In this document: piece after piece, positions 56,249 to 64,000 of the stretch
How the letters are laid out: every line of letters starts with the position of its first letter
How positions within the stretch are numbered: position 1 is the first letter of the stretch
Origin: Anaspis maculata
Taxonomy: Eukaryota; Arthropoda; Insecta; Coleoptera; Scraptiidae
Reading direction: 5' to 3'
Assembly: GCA_949128115.1 (NCBI GenBank)
Contig: OX421961.1
Location: forward strand, 50,702,171 to 50,766,170
DNA: 64,000 bases
The notes under the pieces: model-generated
Seen by the model: the letters and a program-made list of their open reading frames with translations, nothing else
Database searches by the model: none
Told to the model about the DNA's origin: nothing
Translations under genes and position numbers: made by a program

Positions 56249-57030
56249 TAATGACGTTTGTTTTTAAAGATATGAGAGGGACTCAAAGGTTAGGGGCGCT
56301 ATTCAGGAGGATTATTGGGAGCTGTTTATGACAGACTGATCAGTAAAAATTATCAACCACTGGGTGTGCACTGAACTCCTATTTAATATACAGGGTGATT
56401 CATCAATCTCAAAAAGCCACTAAAAATTCTATGGTCACGAAAAGAGTCGTATTTTTTTTCTGAACTAAATATTTTACGGACCAATGAAATATTTTACAGG
56501 CATTATCAAAGAAAGCTGGATTTATGTGATGTATGACTTACCCTGTATCGTATACTGACAGACTGACTCCTGTGTGCACTAAATTTATGTTAACGATACA
56601 GGGCGAGTTATGAATCACAAAAAGCCAAATTTCTTCATCGACGCCAGTAAAATATTCCCTTGGTCTCTGAAATAATTTAGAGCAAAACAGACAAAGGACA
56701 ATGACTCTTTTCGTTCTCATAGAAGAATTTTACTGGCGTTTTTGGAGGAAAATGAATTTTTGACATTTATGAATCCCCCCTGTTTAGGTATTGAATAAAA
56801 GTTTGCTGCACACTCGGTGGTTGATAATTTTTAGTGATTACCTAGTATATGACAGACAGTCCCCCAAAATCACTTCGGATAACGAAAATAGAGGGCAGCG
56901 AAGTCCCAACCTTTGATATGGGGGGGGGTCAATATTTTCTTTATATTTTCTTCGTGGTCTTGAGTGTATTCTATATGCCGCTCTGGACTCGGAATGCGAC
57001 ACTTTTGAGACACCTGTATATATATTATTT
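56249..57030. mobile_element. Foldback repeat C, copy 1
   Basis: It is internally inverted: CTGATCAGTAAAAATTATCA near 56338 pairs with GGTTGATAATTTTTAGTGAT near 56819, and ACAGGGTGATTCAT pairs with an ATGAATCCCCCCTGT word. A shorter related copy is at 58843-59345. Confidence 0.6.
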
Positions 57031-57860
57031 CAAAGTGCCTACAGGTACCTACCAAATACCTACATTGAAATACATATTTATAAATGGAGAAATTATAAAT
57101 AATTCGTCCATTTTCCAAAAAAATACATATGCATAGTATAAACATTAGCCAGATTCTTGATTAGGTACACATTAGTAGGTATGCTGTTATTACCTACATT
57201 ATGGACAATAAAACAAGCTAAATATTCATTTAGGAATTCAAGCCGTTTATTAAATCATGATTAGGTGTAAATTAATTTCATTAAAGCAACATTTTTAACA
57301 GGACGTTGTAACGATTAATCAGTCGGTAACGACTGACGGTGGTTTATCAGTTCATTATGTATTAGTTGAAAAAGAGCTTTGAAAACGATTAAACAAACGT
57401 GTTTTTCCAATTAAAACAAAAGCACAAGGTGAACCGAAAAGAGGATTTGATTCACCTCAATAACGTTCGACATTTTGCATTGTCCCAAGCCATAAGATGG
57501 GAATGAATAACGTGGGAGTACTTGGGGTTCATGATTGTAGGTCCCTAGAAGGGGGCACAATAATGATTATGTAGGTCGGTACGTACGTCCTTTAGCTACA
57601 AAAATTATCATTTACTTATTACAGGGTTTTAGCGTATTTCCCACCTTGGTGATAACCGCTATTGCATCCGTCCGTATAAAGGTATATTTGTCCGTCCGTC
57701 CGTATGCCTGTTATTACAACTGCTCCAAGACCAGACATTCTAACATTCAATTCTTTCGCTAATAATACATACCCATTGCTGCCACCCCCAAACCCGAACT
57801 AGAACTAAGCGATATGTATAATACATTTTCATAACTTGCCGCCAACATATAGTCCGGACG

Positions 57861-58130
57861 TTGAGGATGGAGTTATATTGGTAAATAAGCGTTGCGGAAT
57901 CAATCCCTGTGAGTTTATTCCTTGACAGAATCTTACCATTCAGGTCTCTTTCAAAAGCTACAAGGATGTACTTTGGTTCGAGCTCATTGGCATTTCCTAC
58001 CTATTTCCTATTTCCTATTTAGGTTTCTTACCATTGGCAAGAGACCTAAATGGTAAGATTTTGTCAAGGAATAAACTCACAGCGATTGATTCCGCAACGC
58101 TTCATTTTACCAATTCAACTTCGTCCTAAG
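57861..58130. mobile_element. TTAA-type palindromic MITE, copy 4
   Basis: Both arms are present: TTGAGGATGGAGTTATATTG at the left and CAATTCAACTTCGTCCTAAG at the right. The terminal TTAA is mutated on both sides. The centre differs from copy 1. Confidence 0.75.
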
Positions 58131-58842
58131 GGCAAAAAATAAGGGGTACCTTGTACTTTTATACCAAGCATTGTCACTTGTCATGCCTATTGCTGAAACC
58201 ACCCTGGACCAATCTGGATGTGGGACATCGGCGCAAGTCGTGCAGACACTTTATACGGGGTGCTTGAAGTAGAAAAAATTGTTGAAAAATCGTAAATCTC
58301 TAACCTCGTCTCTAACCATAGCCGATGGACGTATGTAAATCAGGATCTCGATGACAAATTTCATGCTCATGAAGGTGCTTCAAACAGTTTTGAGATATCT
58401 TGGGACGTTTCCGAAACACGCTGGAGGAAGTGAAACTTCATTGTTTTTCTTCTTTCAATAAATCGGTTGTTTTTGGAGATATCGAGCTGCAGATTGATAT
58501 TCCGACAAACAATCACGTTTGTAATGGAACGCGATGTGAGGACATCGAAAAAGCCTGCTAGATTCATGAGATCTTCAACTTTTTTTTTATCATGAGCGCC
58601 ATCTTCGAATTGCCTTAAGTGGAGTTGTGGAAAAAACAACAGGTGGCGACTTCATTGGACACACGCGATTGTTTTATTATGAAAAACCAGGGCCTGAATT
58701 GGGGCAATGACCTCTTCGCCGAAGAAACGTTATCAAATTCGTTTTTCTTGATTCTCTCGACTTACGTGACAGTCATAACCAAATGGAACTTTGGATCTTA
58801 GATGTTTGCGATATTATAATCGACATTGTTTCGTGAAGCCAG

Positions 58843-59345
58843 CCCAGAGAACTGTTCATGACAGACTAATCAGTGAAAATTATCAACCCCTGGATGTGCC
58901 CTGAACTTTTATTTGATATACAGGTGATTCATAATTCTGAAACAATCTTTTTCCTTCAAAAACACCACTAAAAATATTTCTATGGAAATGAAAAGAGTCA
59001 TATCTTGTTCTGAATTGTTTTAGGGACCAATAGATTATTTCACTGACGTAATTGAAGAAAAATGAGTTTTTGTGATTTATGACACCCTGGTATCATAATC
59101 AAAAATTCAATGCACGCCCACTGGTTGACAATTTTTTCTGTTTGATCTATCACAAACAGTTCCTCAAAATCACTCCAAATAATGAACATAGAGGGGAGAG
59201 AAGTCTCACCCTTTGACTCTCCCACATCTTTGAAAATAAACGTCATTAGTTTTTTTTAATATTTTTCTCGTGCTTCTGAGTGCACTTCATATAGCGCTCT
59301 GGAATCGGAATGCGATACTTTTGAGACAGCCTGTATTTAAGAAGA
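58843..59345. mobile_element. Foldback repeat C, copy 2
   Basis: It matches copy 1 in order: CATGACAGACTAATCAGTGA, GGTGATTCATAATTCTGA, GAAAAGAGTCATAT, CCTCAAAATCACTCC, CGGAATGCGATACTTTTGAG and a CCTGTATTT end. Confidence 0.6.
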
Positions 59346-59977
59346 AACTTTTTTCTTTTCCTATTTCAATATTGAATAATTCCTCATTCTAATTTAGTTG
59401 CAGAATTTATCTAAGTAATGATAGGAACGAAATAATTATGTTACCATATACGGAGAAAAACACATGGTTTTTATTGCTCTGAACAAAAATAAAAAATTCG
59501 AAAAATGTCAAAAAAATTTGTGATCCGTCAAAAAATTAAATTGACAGCAGAAAAATTATGTCACGAACTGAACCGCAGTGGTCAAAATCGTTATACCTAT
59601 CCCTTAAAAACATTTTCTGAAAAAGTGCTAGGGGACGAAATATAGAGGTGATTCCACTTCACTGGGACACGCTGTATATGTATGGTGTTTTAGTGTTGAC
59701 GCAAACCTCAAAAAAAAAAAAAATAAAAAAAATAATCGAACTTCCAACACTGACGACAATTTGCTGATAGTGCTATGGATTATGGATTGGCTGATAGTCA
59801 TGGATTATGGATCATTATCCACGACAAAGATTTACGAAAACAAGCATCTTAAAAACTTGCTTAAAAATATAAATTACGATCACCAAAAAATTACGGACAT
59901 CAAATGAACGATGCTAGTTCCGACAGATGTTTTCAAACTCACAGGCACCCTTGACCCATTTAATTTATGAACGCTCG

Positions 59978-60104
59978 GTACCATTGCGGCCTTTTTAAAG
60001 TGGACGATAGTTGACAGATTTTTCACGATTCTGGCCTGAACGTCGCACGACAGCAAGCCAACTCGTTGACATTGTCGTCCACTTTATTTTGGCCGCAACC
60101 GTAC
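59978..60104. mobile_element. Short TIR element B, uninterrupted copy
   Basis: GGTACCATTGCGGCC at the left, AAAGTGGACGA / TCGTCCACTTT inside and GGCCGCAACCGTAC at the right. It is the pre-insertion form of the copy at 39161-40129. Confidence 0.8.
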
Positions 60105-60105
60105 A

Positions 60106-60408
60106 TACCGTATGATCTAAAACTTTTCTACTTGCGGTAGGCTGTGGCCTTGCCAAAATCAGCCTCGTTTGCTTGCCAGTCAGGGCTATTCTGTATGGAT
60201 ATTGACTTGAGTCAACATTGATATTGTGACACTAAATTCGCATTTTTCATTGTGTTTCATTATTAGAATGACAATTTAGTGTCACAATATCAATTTTGAC
60301 TCAAGTCAATATCCATACAGAATAGCCCTGATTGGTAAGCAAACGAGGCTGATTTTGGCAAGGCCACAGCCTACCGCAAGTAGAAAAGTTTTTGATCATA
60401 CTATAGTA
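60106..60408. mobile_element. Palindromic MITE D, interrupted copy
   Basis: TACCGTATGATC, CTTTTCTACTTGCGGTAGGC and GTGGCCTTGCCAAAATCAGC at the left are complemented at the right. A second palindrome (60181-60330) sits at the exact centre. The shorter copy at 61669-61792 lacks it. Confidence 0.8.
60181..60330. mobile_element. Nested palindromic MITE, 150 bp
   Basis: CAGGGCTATTCTGTATGGAT at the left and its exact complement at the right continue into a further match, TATTGACTTGAGTCAA with TTGACTCAAGTCAATA. A second pair, TGATATTGTGACACTAAAT, is inverted near the centre. The arms are almost identical, suggesting recent mobility. No matching target duplication was seen. Confidence 0.8.
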
Positions 60409-60409
60409 C

Positions 60410-61668
60410 CCAACACTCGACTTACCAGCAGGGCAGCAGATAATTAGGTATCGTATAGGTAGCTAGGTACCTATGTTGTTGGTACAGGTACCGCATGCGA
60501 AAGTGGACAGTGGGTGGGATGGATACTTCATCAAAAGAATACCTACCTCTACTTCACCAGTCCTAGTAAGTACCTGATACTTCAACTTCCAGCATCGGGC
60601 GGCAGGTTACTTATTGATTGGAAGATTTTCAAAAGCATTGTGACCTTTTGACGCTGCAATCTGTAATCATAAAATTTTCTACACATTTAGGTCGAACCCA
60701 CCCTCTTGAAACCTTGCAGTCATGCCGACGCCCATGATTGCCAACGTTTATTATAAATCTATGATTAAAACACGTGCAAATTCTTAGAAATGTCACTGAA
60801 TGAAAGCATCACAGGAGTGCAATAGTTTCTTCCACGTTATATCTACTTTTGCAAACTGAAAAACTGCAAAAAATCACCACACCTCCGAGGCTATTACACC
60901 GGATAAATTAATCGCGTGTAGGTATAAATTATTATATCAAACAAACCAAATGACTTTTACCAACAGACTTGCCCACCAATAAACTATTTAATTAGTGTCT
61001 GAGCAATGCTAATCGTCCCGCTATTTGCATACAGTTTGTTTTAATATTAATAAAGGAATGACCGATGAAAATCTAATGATTCAATAACTCTCTGGACCGG
61101 CCATCAAGGTAAAGTGATTCGAATCGCCTCGAAATAATCGAAAAGAATTGATAATAAACGATCAGCATAGTGATCTAATTGAGCGAATTAGGCAAGGCGA
61201 GTTCTTTGAGGATTGACGATTCAGTATAACGCGGTGTTATGCAAATAAGGGGCCAATTTCCTGAATACCAACTGAATTCTTTATTGATATATTATCTACC
61301 TACCAACCTGCTCTGCGCTGCGATTAGAATAAACCACCATAACGTATTGACCTTGATATTTCACTTACTTCAGTTCTATTGTGGCACTTAGAATGTGATG
61401 CAGTAAATGTATATCAATTCATCTCAGGTAAGGCATTTGTTCCAGTTTATGAGCTATTAATTTATTATTGGTGTCTCCACCTGTGAGTCTGCGGTGAGAT
61501 CACTTTTCTTCACCTTTTGACCTGGCGTAAATCGCTGACATCACATCACACCCTTTCTCTTTCTGAGTATAGGTATGAATGTTGAGAAAAAAATTGTAGG
61601 TATACTCAAATGGTCATGATTGTGCCAAGGATTTTCACAATCATGAAAAGACGTTATGCAGATTCAAA
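60410..61668. other. AT-rich intergenic stretch
   Basis: No exon or bounded repeat was recognised. Confidence 0.4.
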
Positions 61669-61792
61669 TACCGTATGATCAAAAACTTTTCTACTTGCGG
61701 TAGGCTGTGGCCTGGTCATTGGCAGGCAAACGAGGCTGATTTTGGCCAGGCCACAGCCTACCGCAAGTAGGAAAGTTTTTGATTATACGGTA
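61669..61792. mobile_element. Palindromic MITE D, uninterrupted copy
   Basis: TACCGTATGATCAAAAACTT at the left and AAGTTTTTGATTATACGGTA at the right, with CTTGCGGTAGGCTGTGGCCT and its complement inside. Confidence 0.8.
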
Positions 61793-62230
61793 GAAGTTGG
61801 AATAGTGAGGATAAGGAGAAGTAATCCATGCAATTCATTGCACCGATTACTGCGATTAAGTAGCAGATGAGCAATGAGGCTTTCAGAAATGAATAACGAT
61901 AATCCGAGCGATAATCAAACATTTGCATGCATTTGCATAAATGGTATGCATTTATAAAAAAGTAACGAAACTGGAAGAACTGTATGCAACACGTAAGGAA
62001 TAAGGAAGGAAGTTTTTAAGTTTGTGAAACATGAACAAAGCAAGTCCGAAATAGGACTTTTCGATATAGAAATCAAAGGTGAATAGTTTCATATCCATCA
62101 TACATATTTTATGTCAACACCATGGCACCGTTGAGGGCAGTTTTCGCCCATGCCTCGGCTAGCCTCAACGAGAGCCTTGTTTTTTGGGGCACTTCTCCAA
62201 ACGGGAAGGTACTTATTCATGTCCCCGCTT

Positions 62231-62270
62231 TGTCCGTCCGTCTGTCCCTCCGTCCGTCTATCCGTCTGTC
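62231..62270. repeat. (CCGT)n-like simple repeat
   Basis: TCCGTCCGTCTGTCCCTCCG and related units. A similar GTCCGTCCGTCC tract is at about 57690-57705. Confidence 0.8.
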
Positions 62271-62361
62271 ACAGCATCTAGTCTCAGGGGACAAGATTTT
62301 TGGTCGGATACCCCCCACGTCATGAACGTCTAGTTTGAAATGTCCAGCATCGTACAAACAA

Positions 62362-62521
62362 GTACGATCGCACGCAAAATAAACGGAGACAGTGTTTCGC
62401 GCGGAGTGTACCGATTTACTGAATTTTGGCTTGGTATCACAGTGACAAGAAGGCTAAAATTCATTAAATCGGTACACTCCGCGCGAAACACTGTCTCCGT
62501 TTATTTTGCGTGCGATCGTAC
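62362..62521. mobile_element. Hairpin element with perfect 57 bp arms
   Basis: 62362-62418 is the exact reverse complement of 62465-62521 (starting GTACGATCGCACGCAAAATA). The match continues imperfectly into the 46 bp centre (TGAATTTTGGCTTG against AAGGCTAAAATTCA). CGTACAAA occurs at both flanks (62350-62357 and 62520-62527), so an 8 bp target duplication is possible, although four extra bases lie inside the left copy. Confidence 0.85.
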
Positions 62522-62671
62522 GTACAAATGGAGCTCTTGTAGGGTGAAGGCACTAGTAATGGACACAGATCCAGTAATGGTCACCGTTCATACAAAAACG
62601 GGAATAATTTAGCTTCTAAATGACCATTCAAGCCAATTTTGTGATATGTCATGCTCTAGTCCACCCTTGAT

Positions 62672-62995
62672 ATTGGCTACGTTTATACCGTGGCTTTGGT
62701 CCGCGACCTAAGCACTAAATTCGACCCAAATAAATTTAGTCTACGTGGTGTATACGATCGCACACAAGGACCAAATTAGGGACCAATGCAAGTAGCTTGG
62801 GCCAGGTCTCCGGTTAGCCGTGGACTGAAGTTAATTTAGTTTTTAGATTTATTTAGTTCAAGTTCATATTTTGAAATAGGTCGGCCACGTTAGTCTGCCG
62901 GTGAAAATGCTGGAAGAGAAGAATTACTTTAGATGGAATGTGGGTCAGTGCTTGGGTCAGTCCAGTTTTAGTCCACCGGTGTTAACGTAGCCAAT
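62672..62995. mobile_element. Short TIR element, about 324 bp
   Basis: ATTGGCTACGTTTATACCG at the left and CGGTGTTAACGTAGCCAAT at the right are terminal inverted repeats with small differences. Inner CTTGGGTCAG/CTTGGGCCAG words are less well matched. No coding capacity. Confidence 0.65.
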
Positions 62996-64000
62996 AAGTC
63001 AATACATGTAAGTATGAAAAGCTGTCTCCGTTGTTGGTATGCCTGTCAATGTAAAAGGCCGCCACAAATCAGTCAAATATCAAGCAACGTGAAGTTGACG
63101 TCACTCCTTGCAAAATTCTTCGCCAAAGTTGTCCAGTGGAAGTTTAAATGTAGGAAACATTTTTAGAAGGTGCAAAAGGCATGTAGCTTATGATTTTCAA
63201 TCGAATATTAAACAAAATATTGATTAATAATATTTTGAAAGGGGGTGACCATTACTGAACCACGAAAAGAACTGTCCATTGCTGAAATTAGCACTTTTTC
63301 AGTAATGGTCACCTTGATTCAAGTGACTAACAATTTATTATTAATATTAAAAAATGCAAAAGTGCAAAAGTGTACATATGAAAGACCGAGTGAAGGACAC
63401 TATATTTAAGTGCCAAACTTCCCACGACTGATTTTTTGGATCCTCTGTTGACTGATCCTATTGCTTATTTTATTATTCACACACGATAACGCTGAATCAT
63501 CAATTCGATCCACTTGAAACTTGATATGCAGACATGGTTTTCCTTTGGAATGAGTCCATTAGTTTTTGAATGCTATCTGTCAAACAGAAAGGCTTGGCTG
63601 TTCACTCGCCTTTGGCCCATTTTATACCCTTGGCAACCAAACCGGTGCGTTTTGTTACATCGTATCTATGTCAAACTGACAAACTAGTGAAGGATGCAGA
63701 TTTGGTGTGTCTTCTTTTGTGTCTTCTTGTACCGTTTAGGCAACAGTGCCTGCAGACTGCAATATTTTGTGTCTTAAAGTCAATTTCGTGGCGTCATTTA
63801 GAGCTCCTATAAGCCCTTTGTGTTTTCCGTAGCTTTTGGAACTTCAGTATGCTCAATTGCTCATCCCTTTAGCGTATTCTTGCGAACTCTATTGTGTGTC
63901 CCTGGATATCTCCGGTAAAGTTTTGTATCGCCCACAAGAGGTTTTTATATTCCTATTATCGGGTTTACCATTATTTTTTGTGTAGCAGGTAACTGAAGGT
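62996..64000. other. Non-coding stretch at the window end
   Basis: No exon was recognised. GTGACCATTACTGAA near 63245 and TTCAGTAATGGTCACC near 63298 form an inverted pair, and TAATGGTCACC also occurs at about 62574, hinting at a further small repeat. Confidence 0.35.

Overview
The window is a nuclear, AT-rich, intron-bearing animal genome. Both recognisable host genes are arthropod-type genes with canonical GT/AG introns. One is an insect ITG-like neuropeptide precursor (prohormone-3 family); the other is the cytoplasmic myosin essential light chain Mlc-c. An insect is therefore very likely. The very frequent TAGGTACCTA palindrome and the dense foldback/MITE load fit a hemipteran such as a whitefly, but the species cannot be fixed from this sequence alone. 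No prokaryotic operon, CRISPR array, rRNA or intact tRNA gene was seen.

Layout. 0.6-1.3 kb: broken non-LTR retrotransposon pieces in opposite orientations. 1.4-2.2 kb: two short DNA transposons with clear target duplications (hAT-type, TTAA-type). 6.3-11.0 kb: two inverted-repeat elements, the second a 3.3 kb foldback with arms of about 0.8 kb. 12.8-13.7 kb: a duplicated 0.3 kb unit and a mariner-like transposase remnant. 17.3-29.7 kb (+): the ITG-like gene in four coding exons, its introns filled with MITEs and a 0.65 kb repeated unit. 30.9-41.7 kb: a nearly unbroken mosaic of nested inverted-repeat transposons, a Ty3/gypsy scrap and a SINE. 43.3-44.7 kb (-): Mlc-c in four coding exons. 46.4-47.5 kb (+): a frameshifted Mutator-like transposase pseudogene with two short introns. 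49.6-54.0 kb: a 4.3 kb foldback structure with an FB-like foldback nested inside it. 54.3-62.5 kb: more repeats, a tRNA-Leu-type primer-binding site, nested MITEs and a hairpin with perfect 57 bp arms.

The two host genes are unrelated in function. One encodes a secreted, KR-processed neuropeptide precursor and the other a non-muscle myosin II subunit. They lie on opposite strands about 14 kb apart. Everything else recognisable is mobile or repetitive DNA. Several elements interrupt other repeats for which an uninterrupted copy exists in the same window, which gives direct evidence of insertion order. Two minus-strand motifs resemble the hammerhead-ribozyme core found in Penelope-like retroelements. 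I found no convincing new multi-gene system; the most unusual content is the density and nesting of foldback elements, the divergent ITG peptide and the two hammerhead-like cores. All repeat boundaries were read by eye and may be off by tens of bases unless a target duplication is quoted.
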